Shown: piece after piece, positions 1 to 10,005 of the stretch
Numbering within the stretch: the stretch's first letter is position 1
How the letters are laid out: each line of letters begins with the position of its first letter
Assembly (NCBI GenBank): GCA_029261995.1
Contig: JAJDAF010000017.1
Location: forward strand, 62,001 to 126,000
Source: Candidatus Zhuqueibacterota bacterium
GTDB lineage: Bacteria; Zhuqueibacterota; Zhuqueibacteria; Oceanimicrobiales; Oceanimicrobiaceae
DNA: 64,000 nt
Direction of reading: 5' to 3'
The notes under the pieces: generated by a model
The model's database searches: none
What the model saw: only the letters and a program-made list of their open reading frames with translations
Told to the model about the DNA's origin: nothing
Program-made: the position numbers and the translations under genes

Positions 1-62
1 CGATCTAAATTCTTTAAGATTTTTGGACAAACTCAAGAAAGACATAAACTGGAGGCAAAACC

Positions 63-1253
63 ATGGCGAAGCAGAAATTCGAGAGAACTAAACCTCACGT
101 CAACATAGGGACGATTGGTCATGTGGATCATGGTAAGACCACGTTGACGTCAGCCATTACGGTTGTATTGAATAAGAAGGGCTTGGCCGATTACATGAGC
201 TTTGATTCAATCGATAATGCTCCCGAAGAGAAGGCTCGTGGCATAACCATCGCCACCGCTCACGTAGAGTATGAGACTGAGGCGCGGCACTATGCTCACG
301 TCGATTGCCCCGGGCACGCCGATTACGTCAAGAACATGATTACCGGTGCTGCCCAGATGGATGGAGCTATTCTTGTGGTCAGTGCTGCTGATGGCCCAAT
401 GCCCCAGACACGTGAGCACATTCTCCTTGCACGTCAGGTCGGCGTACCTTGCATGGTTGTGTTCTTGAATAAAGTAGATATGGTCGATGATCCGGAACTT
501 CTGGAGTTGGTTGAGCTGGAATTGCGAGAGTTGTTGAGCCAATATGACTTCCCGGGCGATGACATACCCATTATTCCGGGTAGCGCACTCGAGGCATTGT
601 CCAATCCCGATGACGAAGCCAAGGCCAAACCGATATTTGACCTGATGCAAGCTGTTGATGATTACGTTCCCACTCCGACTCGTGACGTAGATAAACCATT
701 TCTGATGCCGGTTGAGGATGTCTTCAGTATTACAGGTCGTGGTACTGTGGGTACCGGTAGAATTGACCGCGGCAAGATTTCATCTGGCGAAGAAGTCGAG
801 ATCGTCGGTTTGGGCGCCAAACGTAAGAGCGTGGTCACGGGTGTGGAGATGTTTCGCAAGCTTCTGGATTACGGAGAAGCTGGTGACAACGTTGGCCTGC
901 TGTTGCGCGGTGTTGATAAGGAAGAGCTTGAAAGAGGAATGTGTGTGACCAAGCCTGGCTCAATCACTCCTCACACAAAGTTCAAGTCAGAAGTGTACGT
1001 TCTGAAGAAGGAAGAAGGCGGTCGCCATACGCCATTTTTTAACGGATATCGCCCTCAGTTCTACTTCCGCACCACAGACGTCACTGGCGTTCTGAATCTC
1101 GATGAAGGCGTTGAGATGGTGATGCCTGGGGACAATGTTAATATGGATGTCGAACTCATCTCGCCTATTGCTATGGAAGAAGGGCTTCGCTTCGCTATCC
1201 GTGAAGGCGGAAGAACGGTTGGCGCTGGTGTTGTAACGAAGATTCTAGAGTAG
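63..1253 (+). CDS. tuf: Elongation factor Tu
   Basis: GTPase that delivers aminoacyl-tRNA to the ribosomal A site in the cytoplasm. The 396 residues match the family length. The P-loop GHVDHGKT is at residues 19-26, the switch I segment [14 protein letters not shown] at 59-72, DCPGH at 81-85 and NKVD at 136-139, followed by the two beta-barrel domains. The ATG start follows a GGAGG at 51-55. It is the first gene of the window and lies directly ahead of rpsJ, so it is probably co-transcribed with the S10 cluster, as in genomes where str (rpsL-rpsG-fusA-tuf) and S10 clusters are joined. Those upstream genes would lie outside the window. Confidence 0.99.
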   Translation: MAKQKFERTKPHVNIGTIGHVDHGKTTLTSAITVVLNKKGLADYMSFDSIDNAPEEKARGITIATAHVEYETEARHYAHVDCPGHADYVKNMITGAAQMDGAILVVSAADGPMPQTREHILLARQVGVPCMVVFLNKVDMVDDPELLELVELELRELLSQYDFPGDDIPIIPGSALEALSNPDDEAKAKPIFDLMQAVDDYVPTPTRDVDKPFLMPVEDVFSITGRGTVGTGRIDRGKISSGEEVEIVGLGAKRKSVVTGVEMFRKLLDYGEAGDNVGLLLRGVDKEELERGMCVTKPGSITPHTKFKSEVYVLKKEEGGRHTPFFNGYRPQFYFRTTDVTGVLNLDEGVEMVMPGDNVNMDVELISPIAMEEGLRFAIREGGRTVGAGVVTKILE

Positions 1254-1318
1254 TAGCAGGTTAGATTTACGCGGTTTTTTCATGACGCACGCACTATTAA
1301 ACGCTTGAGGAGAGACCA

Positions 1319-1627
1319 TTGGTCGGTCAGAATATTAGGATTAAGCTCAAAGCCTATGATCATAGGCTGATAGACAAGTCGACGGACAAGATCATCCGTA
1401 CTGCCAAGGCGACGGGGGCGGCAATTTCGGGGCCGGTACCGCTCCCAACCAAACGCTCGCTGTACACAGTATTGCGTTCTCCACATGTCGATAAAAAATC
1501 TCGTGAGCAGTTTGAGACTCGTATTCACAAGCGTTTGATTGACATTTTGAATTCGACGCCGAAGACGGTAGACGCCCTGATGAAGCTTGAGTTGCCTGCT
1601 GGGGTTGACGTCGAGATTAAGGTTTGA
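1319..1627 (+). CDS. rpsJ: 30S ribosomal protein S10
   Basis: Small-subunit head protein, also known as NusE for its role in transcription antitermination. The 102-residue product opens with the typical [15 protein letters not shown] and has the conserved GPVPLPTK loop. The start is TTG at 1319, preceded by GAGGAGAG about six bases upstream; no ATG fits. It is the first gene of the classical S10 cluster and lies 65 bp after tuf, with no terminator between them. Confidence 0.98.
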   Translation: MVGQNIRIKLKAYDHRLIDKSTDKIIRTAKATGAAISGPVPLPTKRSLYTVLRSPHVDKKSREQFETRIHKRLIDILNSTPKTVDALMKLELPAGVDVEIKV

Positions 1628-1659
1628 GAGAAAACACTTTTCAAGGAAAGTAGCATAGT

Positions 1660-2280
1660 ATGGCCGGTATTATTGGGAAAAAACTGGGAATGACCAGGCT
1701 GTTCGATGACAATGGCCGCGCGGTTCCTGCCACGCTTGTAGAGGCCGGGCCCTGTTATATCACCCAGATTAAGACACAAGAGAAGGATGGTTATCGGGCC
1801 ATTCAGATGGCTTTTGAAGATAAGAAGCCTAAGAATACGTCCAGGCCGGTTGCAGGGCACTTCGAGAAAGCGGGTGTTGGGCCGAAGCGCTACCTTAGAG
1901 AGTTCAAAAGCTTTGACACCGCAGATGAGTTGAACTTGGGTGATGAGATCAAAGTCGATAGTTTCTCTGATGGTGAAAAGGTCACTATCACGGGGATATC
2001 CCGGGGAAAAGGCTTCCAGGGTGTGATGAAACGCCACGGTTTTGGTGGTGGCCCTAAAACTCACGGTCAGAGTGATCGGCCCAGAGCGCCTGGCTCTATC
2101 GGTCAATCGTCCTCTCCTTCCAAGGTTTTTAAAGGAATGAAGATGGGCGGGCGTACCGGCAACGACCAGGTGACGCTCAAGAAACGACGTATTCTGAAGA
2201 TTGTGCCTGAGCAAAATCTGATTGTGATTGAAGGCACAATCCCGGGTTCTAAATCCAGTTTGATTCTTATTAAAAATTAG
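1660..2280 (+). CDS. rplC: 50S ribosomal protein L3
   Basis: Early-assembly protein of the large subunit that reaches towards the peptidyl-transferase centre. The 206 residues begin MAGIIGKKLGMTRLFDD, the bacterial L3 signature. The extended loop with the methylated-glutamine region (GGGPKTHGQSDRPRAPGSIG) is present around residues 128-147. The ATG start is preceded by an AAGGAAAG. It lies in the standard position between rpsJ and rplD. Confidence 0.98.
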   Translation: MAGIIGKKLGMTRLFDDNGRAVPATLVEAGPCYITQIKTQEKDGYRAIQMAFEDKKPKNTSRPVAGHFEKAGVGPKRYLREFKSFDTADELNLGDEIKVDSFSDGEKVTITGISRGKGFQGVMKRHGFGGGPKTHGQSDRPRAPGSIGQSSSPSKVFKGMKMGGRTGNDQVTLKKRRILKIVPEQNLIVIEGTIPGSKSSLILIKN

Positions 2281-2294
2281 CAAATGAGTTATAA

Positions 2295-2924
2295 ATGGAA
2301 TTAGATGTTCTAGCAACTGACGGAAGTTCATCTGGCAAAAAAGTGAAGTTGCCGGACCACGTGTTTGGTGTGGAGCCAAATGAACACGCCGTGTACCTCG
2401 CGGTCAAGTCGCAACAGACTAACGCCAGACAGGGGACGGCCTCTTCCAAAACGCGCTCAATGGTGAGTGGCGGTGGTCGGAAGCCATGGCGCCAAAAAGG
2501 ACGGGGAGCCGCACGAGCCGGTTCGACGAGGTCGGGGCTTTGGGTTGGCGGTGGCCGAATTTTTGGTCCTGAGCCGCGACAGTACAAATCGCGGCTACCC
2601 AAGAAAGTAAAAGCCTTGGCTCGAGTCTCTGTGTACTCCGACAAGGCAAAGAACGGCCAAGTCAAGGTGGTAGATGACTTTCAGATTGAGTCGGCGAAAA
2701 CCAGAGACATGTTTGGAATCTTGAAGGGCTTGGAGTTGGCTGGTAAGAAGACCCTGCTGCTGTTGGCGGACTATGATCAGAATGTTGTCCGGGCAGGGCG
2801 AAATATTCCGAGACTCGAAATCAGAGTTGCTTCGTCTGAGTCTACATTGGACTTGATGAATTGCGAGACCATCGTGATTCAGAAAGGCGCCGTAGAAAAA
2901 CTGTCGGGAGTCTTTACCAAATGA
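2295..2924 (+). CDS. rplD: 50S ribosomal protein L4
   Basis: Large-subunit protein lining the exit tunnel; in some bacteria it also represses its own operon. The 209 residues include the basic tunnel loop (GGGRKPWRQKGRGAARAG) and the conserved RSGLWVGGGRIFGP segment. The stop codon overlaps the rplW start (ATGA at 2921-2924), suggesting coupled translation. No S10-leader-like structure was recognised upstream of rpsJ, so L4 autoregulation is not evident here. Confidence 0.97.
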   Translation: MELDVLATDGSSSGKKVKLPDHVFGVEPNEHAVYLAVKSQQTNARQGTASSKTRSMVSGGGRKPWRQKGRGAARAGSTRSGLWVGGGRIFGPEPRQYKSRLPKKVKALARVSVYSDKAKNGQVKVVDDFQIESAKTRDMFGILKGLELAGKKTLLLLADYDQNVVRAGRNIPRLEIRVASSESTLDLMNCETIVIQKGAVEKLSGVFTK

Positions 2925-3229
2925 AACTGATGGAAACGATTTTGCTAAGGCCGCTTCTGACTGAGAAGATGCTGGCGCACCAGGAAGATCGGCGCATGTA
3001 TGGCTTCGAAGTAGCTAAACGCGCCAATAAAATTGAGATCCGGCGTGCTGTCGAGGTAAAATTCAATGTGCTGGTCACCGATGTGCGTACCGTTAACGTT
3101 AAGGGTAAAGCCAAGAAGATGAATTCTCGTAGTGGATTGACGAGTGGTCGTCGCCCTGACTGGAAGAAGGCCATCGTGACCCTTGCTGATGGGCACTCAA
3201 TCGATCTTTTCGGCGACAATCAGGGATAA
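2921..3229 (+). CDS. rplW: 50S ribosomal protein L23
   Basis: Large-subunit protein at the tunnel exit, the docking site for trigger factor and SRP. I chose ATG 2921 (product MKLMETILLRPLLTEK, 102 residues) because it overlaps the rplD stop by four bases; ATG 2930 is a close alternative. The frame is open further upstream to 2861, but that part is inside rplD and does not resemble L23. The conserved RPLLTEK and VKGKAKK segments are present. Confidence 0.95.
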   Translation: MKLMETILLRPLLTEKMLAHQEDRRMYGFEVAKRANKIEIRRAVEVKFNVLVTDVRTVNVKGKAKKMNSRSGLTSGRRPDWKKAIVTLADGHSIDLFGDNQG

Positions 3230-3238
3230 AGGAATCTC

Positions 3239-4066
3239 ATGGGTATCAAGAATTTTAAGCCGACAACACCAACTCTGAGGCATACCTCGGTTCTCACCTT
3301 TGATGAGATAACCAAGGTCGGTCCGGAAAAGTCACTGTTGCGTCCATTAAAGAAAAGCGGCGGCCGTAATAATCATGGTCACGTCACCACAAGATTTCGT
3401 GGGGGTGGTCATAAGCGGCATTATCGCCTGATTGACTTTCGTCGCAACAAAGATGGAATTCCTGCTAAGGTAGCGTCTATCGAATACGACCCAAACCGAA
3501 GCGCCAATATCGCGTTGCTGCATTACACTGACGGCGAGAAAAGGTATATTCTTGCCCCGCTCGGTTTGACCGTCGGCGAGATGCTCATGTCTGGTCCTGA
3601 TGCAGAAATCAAGGTTGGTAACGCCATGCCTCTGTCGCGGATTCCTCTTGGCTCGCTGGTTCATAATATCGAACTGATGCTCGGTAAGGGTGGCCAGCTC
3701 GCACGTGGCGCCGGCACCTACGCTCAACTGGTGGCTCGCGAGGGCATTTATGCCCAATTGAAGTTGCCATCCGGTGAGGTACGAATGGTCAGGGTGGAGT
3801 GCAGGGCTACGATGGGCGAGGTGGGAAATGGAGACCATGAAAATGTGTCAATTGGCAAGGCTGGCAGAAAACGCTGGTTAGGTCGCCGTCCCCATGTTCG
3901 CGGGGTTGTAATGAACCCGGTTGACCATCCAATGGGTGGCGGTGAGGGCCGGAGTTCTGGCGGTCGTCACCCGTGTTCTCCGTGGGGTAAACCTGCCAAG
4001 GGTGGTAAGACGCGACGCAAGAAGAAGTCGGATGATTACATTGTAACCAAACGCAAGAGGAAGTAG
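3239..4066 (+). CDS. rplB: 50S ribosomal protein L2
   Basis: Core large-subunit protein required for subunit association and peptidyl-transferase activity. It has 275 residues, the usual length. The C-terminal domain has [20 protein letters not shown], which contains the functionally important histidine, and the basic end [20 protein letters not shown]. It sits between rplW and rpsS as usual, with only 9 bp before it. Confidence 0.98.
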   Translation: MGIKNFKPTTPTLRHTSVLTFDEITKVGPEKSLLRPLKKSGGRNNHGHVTTRFRGGGHKRHYRLIDFRRNKDGIPAKVASIEYDPNRSANIALLHYTDGEKRYILAPLGLTVGEMLMSGPDAEIKVGNAMPLSRIPLGSLVHNIELMLGKGGQLARGAGTYAQLVAREGIYAQLKLPSGEVRMVRVECRATMGEVGNGDHENVSIGKAGRKRWLGRRPHVRGVVMNPVDHPMGGGEGRSSGGRHPCSPWGKPAKGGKTRRKKKSDDYIVTKRKRK

Positions 4067-4073
4067 GTAAGCT

Positions 4074-4358
4074 ATGCCTCGTTCAGTTAAGAAAGGTCCC
4101 TACATAGACGCCAAGCTCTTGAAGCGAATTCAGGAGATGAACAACTCGAACCAGAAGAAGGTTCTCAAGACCTGGGCCCGTCGTTCCACGATTACTCCTG
4201 ACTTCGTCGGCCACACAGTTGCGATACACAACGGTAACAAATTTATACCAGTGTTCATCTCAGAAAATATGGTTGGGCACAAGCTGGGCGAATTTTCTCC
4301 GACACGCACCTTCAGAGGTCATGGCGGCAAGTCGGAGAAAGTGGGCAGGATTAGATAA
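4074..4358 (+). CDS. rpsS: 30S ribosomal protein S19
   Basis: Small-subunit head protein near the A site that pairs with S13. The 94 residues begin [19 protein letters not shown] and include the conserved [20 protein letters not shown] and [12 protein letters not shown] segments. It begins 7 bp after rplB. Confidence 0.98.
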   Translation: MPRSVKKGPYIDAKLLKRIQEMNNSNQKKVLKTWARRSTITPDFVGHTVAIHNGNKFIPVFISENMVGHKLGEFSPTRTFRGHGGKSEKVGRIR

Positions 4359-4382
4359 CAACCCCTAATGAAGCAGGAAACC

Positions 4383-4742
4383 ATGGAAGCTAGAGCTGTA
4401 GCTCGTTATGTTAGAATGTCGCCCCGAAAGGCGAGGCGGGTGATCGACCTTGTGCGTGGTGTACCCGTGGATCGCGCGTTGAATATATTGCATTTCACAC
4501 AGAAGTCCGCTTCTGTGCCCATTGAAAAAACGTTACGCTCTGCCGTTGCGAACATGTTGAACAATGAAGGTGCTTCGAAAATTGAGCCCGAGACTCTCGT
4601 GGTCAAAGAAGCGTTTGTCGATATGGGTTTTAGTTTCAAGCGGTTTAGGGCTGCATCGATGGGACGGGCGATGCGCATGAAGAGACCATCCTGTCATATC
4701 ACCATCGTGGTTGCGACCACGGAAGATGTTTTAGAAAGTTAG
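4383..4742 (+). CDS. rplV: 50S ribosomal protein L22
   Basis: Large-subunit protein whose long hairpin lines the exit tunnel. An upstream in-frame ATG at 4368 would add five residues (MKQET). I prefer ATG 4383 because AGGA lies 5-6 bases before it and the product then starts [18 protein letters not shown], as in the family. The tunnel-hairpin segment [22 protein letters not shown] is near the C-terminus. The product has 119 residues. Confidence 0.93.
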   Translation: MEARAVARYVRMSPRKARRVIDLVRGVPVDRALNILHFTQKSASVPIEKTLRSAVANMLNNEGASKIEPETLVVKEAFVDMGFSFKRFRAASMGRAMRMKRPSCHITIVVATTEDVLES

Positions 4743-4752
4743 CGGAGGTATT

Positions 4753-5382
4753 TTGGGACAGAAAACTCATCCAATCGGGTTTCGCCTTGGCATTATCAAG
4801 GAGTGGGAGTCAAACTGGTATGACGAAAGGGGCTTCGCCGCAAAGCTAAGCGAAGACCTTATGCTTCGTCGATATATCGGCAGGCGGCTTCAGAATGCAG
4901 CCATCTCCTCGATTCGGATCGACCGAACGCCACAAAGAATTACGTTGACCATCCATACTGCACGCCCTGGCATCGTGATTGGTAGGAAGGGCGCTGAGGT
5001 TGACAAGCTGAAAGAAGAATTACAGCGGCTTTCGAAGAAGGATGTTCAGTTAAACATAAATGAGATCAAAAAACCTGAGCTGGATTCTCGCTTGGTTGCG
5101 GAAAACATTGCCAATCAGATGGTGGCGAAGATCCCCTTTCGGCGTGCTATGAAGAAAGCTGTGATGAGCACCATGCGTATGGGAGCTGGTGGCGTCAAGA
5201 TTGCGTGTGCCGGTCGCCTTGGCGGAGCTGAAATGGCGAGGCGTGAAGCCTATAAGGACGGACGCATTCCACTTCATACTTTGCGGGCCGACATCGACTA
5301 CGCCAGTGTTACTGCACTCACGCAGTATGGTACAATCGGCGTCAAGGTTTGGATTTTCAAGGGTGAGATCATCGGGGCCTAA
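4753..5382 (+). CDS. rpsC: 30S ribosomal protein S3
   Basis: Small-subunit head protein at the mRNA entry channel with helicase activity. It has 209 residues. The start is TTG (4753) behind GGAGGT at 4744-4749, giving [14 protein letters not shown]. The KH domain is marked by [19 protein letters not shown]. The C-terminal domain has the conserved [12 protein letters not shown]. The stop TAA overlaps the Shine-Dalgarno sequence of rplP. Confidence 0.98.
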   Translation: MGQKTHPIGFRLGIIKEWESNWYDERGFAAKLSEDLMLRRYIGRRLQNAAISSIRIDRTPQRITLTIHTARPGIVIGRKGAEVDKLKEELQRLSKKDVQLNINEIKKPELDSRLVAENIANQMVAKIPFRRAMKKAVMSTMRMGAGGVKIACAGRLGGAEMARREAYKDGRIPLHTLRADIDYASVTALTQYGTIGVKVWIFKGEIIGA

Positions 5383-5394
5383 GGAGATAAAAGC

Positions 5395-5814
5395 ATGTTG
5401 ATGCCAAAAAGGGTAAAATTCAGAAAGCAGCAACGCGGCAGAATGAAGGGACTCGCGACTCGAGGCTCGAAAATCTCATTCGGGCAATATGGGTTGAAGG
5501 CCTTGGAACCATGCTGGATTTCATCGCGCCAAATTGAAGCTGCCCGTGTGGCGATGACCCGCTATATAAAGCGTGGCGGCAAGGTTTGGATACGAATCTT
5601 TCCTCAAAAGCCCGTTACCCAGAAGCCTGCGGAAACCAGAATGGGTAAAGGCAAAGGGTCTCCGGAGTTTTGGGTTGCTGTCGTCAAGCCCGGGCGCGTG
5701 ATGTTTGAGTTGAGCGGAGTCGATGAGGATGTTGCCCGTGAGGCAATGCGTCTTGCTTCACACAAATTGCCGGTAAAAACCAAGTTTGTCAGTCAAAGTG
5801 ACTTCGGTGAATAG
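5395..5814 (+). CDS. rplP: 50S ribosomal protein L16
   Basis: Large-subunit protein near the A-tRNA and the peptidyl-transferase centre. It has 139 residues and starts [25 protein letters not shown] at 5381-5386 places the start at ATG 5395. The conserved loop [21 protein letters not shown], which carries the hydroxylatable arginine in other bacteria, is present. Confidence 0.98.
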   Translation: MLMPKRVKFRKQQRGRMKGLATRGSKISFGQYGLKALEPCWISSRQIEAARVAMTRYIKRGGKVWIRIFPQKPVTQKPAETRMGKGKGSPEFWVAVVKPGRVMFELSGVDEDVAREAMRLASHKLPVKTKFVSQSDFGE

Positions 5815-5816
5815 CA

Positions 5817-6035
5817 ATGAGAATGGAAGAAATCAACGAGTTGGCCCTTGAAGATGTCGAGCTGAAGCTCAGCGACACTTTTGAGGAGCTTTACAATCTG
5901 CGTTTTCAGCACGCCATGCATCAACTGGACAATCCTCTCAGGCTTCGTGATGTGCGCAGAGATATTGCACGGCTAAAGACTGTCTTGCGAGAGCACAAGC
6001 TTGGCATTCGCGGGACCAAAAAAGAGCAACAATAA
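5817..6035 (+). CDS. rpmC: 50S ribosomal protein L29
   Basis: Small, two-helix large-subunit protein next to L23 at the tunnel exit. It has 72 residues with the typical L29 pattern: EELYNLRFQHAMHQLDNP, then RDIARLKTVLRE. It starts two bases after the rplP stop, which suggests coupled translation. ATG 5823 is a possible alternative start. Confidence 0.95.
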   Translation: MRMEEINELALEDVELKLSDTFEELYNLRFQHAMHQLDNPLRLRDVRRDIARLKTVLREHKLGIRGTKKEQQ

Positions 6036-6049
6036 CCTAACTTGGGATC

Positions 6050-6307
6050 ATGATGGAAAGAGGAAGCAGGAAGACCAAGATAGGACTGGTCTTAAGAGCA
6101 CAAATGGACAAGAGCATCGTCGTTTCTGAAGAGCGACTGGTACGGCACCGCTTGTACGGTAAGTTCTACAAGAAAACCTCGAAGTTCATGGCGCATGATG
6201 AGAAGAATGAGTCCCAGATTGGGGACAGAGTCCGGATAATGGAGACCCGTCCGCTAAGCAAACTGAAAAGATGGCGCCTGGTTGAGATTATCGAGAAGGC
6301 CAAATAA
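6050..6307 (+). CDS. rpsQ: 30S ribosomal protein S17
   Basis: Primary 16S rRNA-binding protein with an OB fold. It has 85 residues with the conserved [16 protein letters not shown] start and the [20 protein letters not shown] segment. The two ATGs in a row (6050 and 6053) leave the exact start open. It follows rpmC by 14 bp. Confidence 0.96.
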   Translation: MMERGSRKTKIGLVLRAQMDKSIVVSEERLVRHRLYGKFYKKTSKFMAHDEKNESQIGDRVRIMETRPLSKLKRWRLVEIIEKAK

Positions 6308-6330
6308 CTTAGCTTTTTAGTGAGGAACGA

Positions 6331-6699
6331 ATGATTCAGCAATACACACGACTTAGTGTTGCGGACAATACAGGCGCGAAAAGAGTAATGTGTATCATGG
6401 TGCCGGGTGGGACCAAGAGAAAGTATGCTCATGTTGGCGATATTGTCAATGTCTCAGTGAAATCGGCCATTCCCGGTAGCGCTGTCAAGAAAGGTGAGGT
6501 TGGCCGAGCTGTCATCGTTCGAACGAAAAAAGAAATCCGTAGAAAAGATGGTTCCTATATTCGCTTCGATGAGAATGCAGCCGTGCTAATCAATGAACAG
6601 GATGAGCCCCGAGGAACACGCATTTTCGGTCCCGTGGCACGCGAGTTACGCGAGAAACAACACATGAAGATTGTGTCACTCGCGCCAGAAGTGTTATAG
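6331..6699 (+). CDS. rplN: 50S ribosomal protein L14
   Basis: Large-subunit interface protein and binding site of the silencing factor RsfS in other bacteria. The 122 residues match the family exactly in length. They start [17 protein letters not shown] and end with the [22 protein letters not shown]-type tail. AGGA lies ahead of the ATG. It is the first gene of the spc-type cluster, but the gap to rpsQ is only 23 bp, so the clusters appear fused. Confidence 0.98.
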   Translation: MIQQYTRLSVADNTGAKRVMCIMVPGGTKRKYAHVGDIVNVSVKSAIPGSAVKKGEVGRAVIVRTKKEIRRKDGSYIRFDENAAVLINEQDEPRGTRIFGPVARELREKQHMKIVSLAPEVL

Positions 6700-6726
6700 A
6701 TAAATTTGCTATCCGGAGCTATATAA

Positions 6727-7062
6727 ATGCATGTCAAAAAGAACGACCAGGTTCTGGTTCTGTCGGGGGAATACAAGGGCAAACGTGGTAAAATTCTGAA
6801 GGTTTTGCCAGTTAGAAAACGAGTCATCGTGGAAGGCGTCAACTTTATCAGTCGGCACATGCGGCCCTCAAATAACTTGCCGCAGGGAGGCATCGTCAAG
6901 AAGGAAGCGCCAATTCACGCTTCAAATGTGATGGTGATTGACCCAAAGACGAATGAGCCTACCCGCGTACGCTACGACCATCTTTCCGGAGACGGCAAGA
7001 AGTCACGGCAGAAAGCTCGCTTTTCAAAGAAGTCCGGCGAGATGATTCAGGACCAATCATAA
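6727..7062 (+). CDS. rplX: 50S ribosomal protein L24
   Basis: Assembly-initiator protein of the large subunit. It has 111 residues with the N-terminal KOW motif ([20 protein letters not shown]), followed by the basic [12 protein letters not shown] segment. The slightly extended basic C-terminus ([17 protein letters not shown]) is usual for this family. Confidence 0.97.
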   Translation: MHVKKNDQVLVLSGEYKGKRGKILKVLPVRKRVIVEGVNFISRHMRPSNNLPQGGIVKKEAPIHASNVMVIDPKTNEPTRVRYDHLSGDGKKSRQKARFSKKSGEMIQDQS

Positions 7063-7087
7063 GGGAATTTGGAGTTAGGGTAATACA

Positions 7088-7657
7088 ATGTCAGAATACT
7101 TTCCACGGCTAATTGCCGAGTACAGGAGCACCATTATCCCAAAGCTGATGAAGCGCTTTGGATATAAGAATGTCATGCAGGTGCCGAAAATCGACAAGAT
7201 CGTTCTGAACATGGGTGTTGGCGATGCCAATCAGGACTCGAAACTCCTGGACCGAGCATTTGAAGATCTAACGGCAATTGCCGGACAGAAGCCAATTATC
7301 ACCAAGGCGAAAAAGGCTATCTCGAATTTCAAGTTGCGAGAGGGCAATAAGATCGGTTGTAAGGTAACTTTGCGACGTCTGCAAATGTATGAGTTTCTTG
7401 ACCGTTTGATCAATGTTGATATCCCCCGGATTCGAGATTTTCGTGGGCTTAGTGACCGAGCCTTTGATGGCAGAGGAAACTACTCGCTTGGAATCAAAGA
7501 GCAGATTATTTTTCCTGAGATCGATTACGACAAGATAGACAGGATTCGTGGCCTGGATATTTCTATCGTCACCACTGCGCAAAGCGATGAAGAGGCCTAC
7601 GAATTGCTGGCCGCTTTCGGGATGCCGTTCAAGAAAAAAGATCAGCAGGTACAATAA
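7088..7657 (+). CDS. rplE: 50S ribosomal protein L5
   Basis: 5S rRNA-binding protein in the central protuberance that contacts P-site tRNA. It has 189 residues with the characteristic [25 protein letters not shown] and [15 protein letters not shown] segments. It lies between rplX and rpsN as in most bacteria. Confidence 0.98.
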   Translation: MSEYFPRLIAEYRSTIIPKLMKRFGYKNVMQVPKIDKIVLNMGVGDANQDSKLLDRAFEDLTAIAGQKPIITKAKKAISNFKLREGNKIGCKVTLRRLQMYEFLDRLINVDIPRIRDFRGLSDRAFDGRGNYSLGIKEQIIFPEIDYDKIDRIRGLDISIVTTAQSDEEAYELLAAFGMPFKKKDQQVQ

Positions 7658-7672
7658 AGACTAGGAGCAAGC

Positions 7673-7858
7673 GTGGCTAAGAAATCATTGATAGCGAAGC
7701 AAAAAAGAACCCCGAAATTTCAGGTTCGCGCTTATAATCGGTGTTCTCGCTGTGGTAGACCCAGAGCGTTTTTGCGCAAATTTGGGCTGTGCAGGATTTG
7801 TTTCCGGCAGCTCTCGCTTGAGGGCAAGATCCCGGGCGTGACCAAGGCCAGTTGGTAA
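7673..7858 (+). CDS. rpsN: 30S ribosomal protein S14, zinc-binding type
   Basis: Small-subunit head protein. The short 61-residue form carries a zinc ribbon: C24-x2-C27-x12-C40-x2-C43. This is the type Z (zinc-dependent) S14, not the longer zinc-free paralogue. The GTG start at 7673 follows AGGAGCAAGC. The N-terminal [16 protein letters not shown] is typical. Confidence 0.98.
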   Translation: MAKKSLIAKQKRTPKFQVRAYNRCSRCGRPRAFLRKFGLCRICFRQLSLEGKIPGVTKASW

Positions 7859-7877
7859 TAGGAAGGAAGCTACAAAA

Positions 7878-8276
7878 ATGTGTATGACAGACCCAATCGC
7901 AGATTATCTGACAAGGATTAGAAACGCTGCGCAGGCACAACATCGGAAGGTGGATATCCCGGCTTCCAATTTTAAAAGAAGCTTGACCCGTATTCTTAAG
8001 GAGTACGGTTACATCAAAGATTACCTTCTCATTGATGACCGGAAGAGCGGCATCATCAGAATCTACCTCAAATATGATGAGGAAGGTATGAGCGTTATTG
8101 GCGGGCTGAAGCGGATCAGCACACCTGGCCTGCGTAAGTATGTCAAGTCAACCGCAATCCCGCGAGTCCGCAACAATCTGGGAATGTCCATCCTTTCAAC
8201 GCCTCGAGGGATCATCTCGGATAGAGATGCGAAAAAGTTGAAAGTGGGTGGTGAAGTTGTTTGCTACGTTTGGTAA
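7878..8276 (+). CDS. rpsH: 30S ribosomal protein S8
   Basis: Central-domain 16S rRNA-binding protein; represses the spc operon in E. coli. It has 132 residues with TDPIADYLTRIRNA at the start and the conserved C-terminal STPRGIISDRDAKKLKVGGEVVCYVW. GGAAGGAAG at 7861-7869 favours ATG 7878 over ATG 7884. Confidence 0.97.
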   Translation: MCMTDPIADYLTRIRNAAQAQHRKVDIPASNFKRSLTRILKEYGYIKDYLLIDDRKSGIIRIYLKYDEEGMSVIGGLKRISTPGLRKYVKSTAIPRVRNNLGMSILSTPRGIISDRDAKKLKVGGEVVCYVW

Positions 8277-8299
8277 CTATCTAATATTGGGAGAATTCA

Positions 8300-8836
8300 G
8301 TGTCTCGAGTTGGCAAGAATCCAATTGATTTGCCCGCGGGTGTTGAAGTAAAGGTAGAGAAGGCAAGGGTCACGGTTAAAGGCCCTAAGGGCGAGTTGAG
8401 TCGTGAGGTACACCCAGACATCGGAGTCAAGGTAGAGGACAACACCCTGACTGTTTCACGCCCCAATGACAGCACGTTTTTTAGATCGGTTCATGGGTTG
8501 TATCGAAGCTTGCTGGCCAATATGGTTCAGGGTGTGACTTCAGTCTTCGAGAAGAATCTCGACATTGTTGGAGTGGGATACAAGGCCGATGTCGCGAACA
8601 ACCGCCTGACCATGCAGCTTGGTTATTCGCACCCGATTGTGTTTGTTCCCCCTGAGGGCGTCGAACTTAAAACCGAAAGCCCAACTACCATCTCAATTTC
8701 CGGAATTGACAAAGAGATTGTCGGGCAGGTGGCCGCAAAGATTCGCTCATTCAGACCGCCGGAGCCATATAAGGGCAAGGGCATCAAATACAGAGACGAA
8801 CAAATCAGGCGAAAAGCTGGCAAGACCGCAGCTTAG
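8300..8836 (+). CDS. rplF: 50S ribosomal protein L6
   Basis: Large-subunit protein near the sarcin-ricin loop and the factor-binding site. It has 178 residues starting from GTG at 8300 with MSRVGKNPIDLPAGV. The C-terminal FRPPEPYKGKGIKYRDEQIR is the diagnostic L6 signature. GGGAG lies upstream of the start. Confidence 0.98.
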   Translation: MSRVGKNPIDLPAGVEVKVEKARVTVKGPKGELSREVHPDIGVKVEDNTLTVSRPNDSTFFRSVHGLYRSLLANMVQGVTSVFEKNLDIVGVGYKADVANNRLTMQLGYSHPIVFVPPEGVELKTESPTTISISGIDKEIVGQVAAKIRSFRPPEPYKGKGIKYRDEQIRRKAGKTAA

Positions 8837-8859
8837 AGAATTAAGCAGGAACATCAACT

Positions 8860-9234
8860 ATGTCGAAAAAATTACATCCACGATTTTTAAAAAGAGAAAA
8901 GAAGCGGAAGCGGATCCGTAAGAAGGTTGCTGGCACAGGACAGCGGCCGCGCCTGGCGGTTTACCGTAGCGCGAAGAATATCTACGCACAGCTCGTTGAT
9001 GATGCCACGCGCGTGACACTCGCGGGTGTCTCAACGTTGACCCCCGATCTGGTTGACGGCGTACAGAAGACCGACTCCAAGATCGATGCCGCCAAGCTCG
9101 TTGGCAAAGCGATTGCTGAGAAGGCCAAGGGTCTAAAAATAGAGTCTGTCGTTTTTGACCGCGGTGGCTACCTCTTCCACGGTCGTGTTAAGGCGGTGGC
9201 TGATGGTGCGCGCGAGAGCGGACTGAAGTTTTAG
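8860..9234 (+). CDS. rplR: 50S ribosomal protein L18
   Basis: 5S rRNA-binding protein of the central protuberance. It has 124 residues with a lysine/arginine-rich N-terminus, then RPRLAVYRSAKNIYAQLVDD and the C-terminal VVFDRGGYLFHGRVKAVADGARE signature. It follows rplF by 23 bp. Confidence 0.98.
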   Translation: MSKKLHPRFLKREKKRKRIRKKVAGTGQRPRLAVYRSAKNIYAQLVDDATRVTLAGVSTLTPDLVDGVQKTDSKIDAAKLVGKAIAEKAKGLKIESVVFDRGGYLFHGRVKAVADGARESGLKF

Positions 9235-9264
9235 GATGATGTCATCTAACTCCTGGAGAACACC

Positions 9265-9789
9265 TTGAAGAAAGTCGTTAGAATTAACTCGAGTGAACTC
9301 GACCTCAAAGAACGTGTCATCAATATCAACCGGGTCGCAAAGGTTGTTAAGGGTGGACGTCGATTCAGTTTCAATGCAATAGTCGTGGTTGGAGATGGGA
9401 ACGGCTTTGTGGGTACCGGCTTGGGCAAAGCGAATGAGGTCACGAGCGCGATTGCCAAGGGCTCGGAGAATGCCAAAAAGAATTTGATTCGTGTGCCAAT
9501 CGTAAAAGGGACGATCCCGCATGCTATTAAAGGTAAATCCGGTGCCGGCAAGGTTTTTCTCAAGCCAGCATCCCCTGGTACTGGCGTAATAGCCGGTGGC
9601 GCCATTCGTGCTATCGTGGAAGCTGCGGGTATTCAGGATATTCTGACAAAGTGCATGGGGTCCGCCAATCCGCACAACGTTGTCAAGGCAACGATCGAAG
9701 CCCTTTCCGGTCTCATGGAGGTGTCCGTGGTGGCTCGTAGAAGGGGGCTATCCATATCTGAAGTGTACAACAAAACCATGATCGCGTAG
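9265..9789 (+). CDS. rpsE: 30S ribosomal protein S5
   Basis: Decoding-fidelity protein at the mRNA entry site. It has 174 residues and starts at TTG (9265) behind GGAG at 9254-9257. The double-stranded-RNA-binding segment ([20 protein letters not shown]) and the second domain ([20 protein letters not shown]) are both present. Confidence 0.98.
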   Translation: MKKVVRINSSELDLKERVININRVAKVVKGGRRFSFNAIVVVGDGNGFVGTGLGKANEVTSAIAKGSENAKKNLIRVPIVKGTIPHAIKGKSGAGKVFLKPASPGTGVIAGGAIRAIVEAAGIQDILTKCMGSANPHNVVKATIEALSGLMEVSVVARRRGLSISEVYNKTMIA

Positions 9790-9794
9790 GAACG

Positions 9795-9989
9795 ATGGCC
9801 GCAAAAAAGAAAATCCAACTGAAAGTTACGCAGGTTCGCAGCATCATTGGGCGAACAGGTAAACAAAAGAAAACGATGCAGGCTCTGGGATTCAGGAGAA
9901 TGCACCAAGCTGTTACGCATACTGAGACGCCGCAGATCAGAGGCATGCTCAGTAAGGTCAACCATCTCGTAAAGATCGAACAAGTTTAG
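9795..9989 (+). CDS. rpmD: 50S ribosomal protein L30
   Basis: Small large-subunit protein. It has 64 residues with the L30 core VTQVRSIIGRTGKQKKTMQALGF followed by the short strand-turn end. It begins five bases after rpsE, in its standard location between rpsE and rplO. Confidence 0.96.
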   Translation: MAAKKKIQLKVTQVRSIIGRTGKQKKTMQALGFRRMHQAVTHTETPQIRGMLSKVNHLVKIEQV

Positions 9990-10005
9990 TGAGGATGCCA
10001 ATATC

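Noticed and set aside
1525-2379. 284-codon minus-strand frame across rpsJ-rplD
   Set aside because: Antisense to conserved ribosomal genes, and its product resembles nothing.
2861-2920. Upstream extension of rplW
   Set aside because: It lies in the rplD coding region and does not match any L23 N-terminus.
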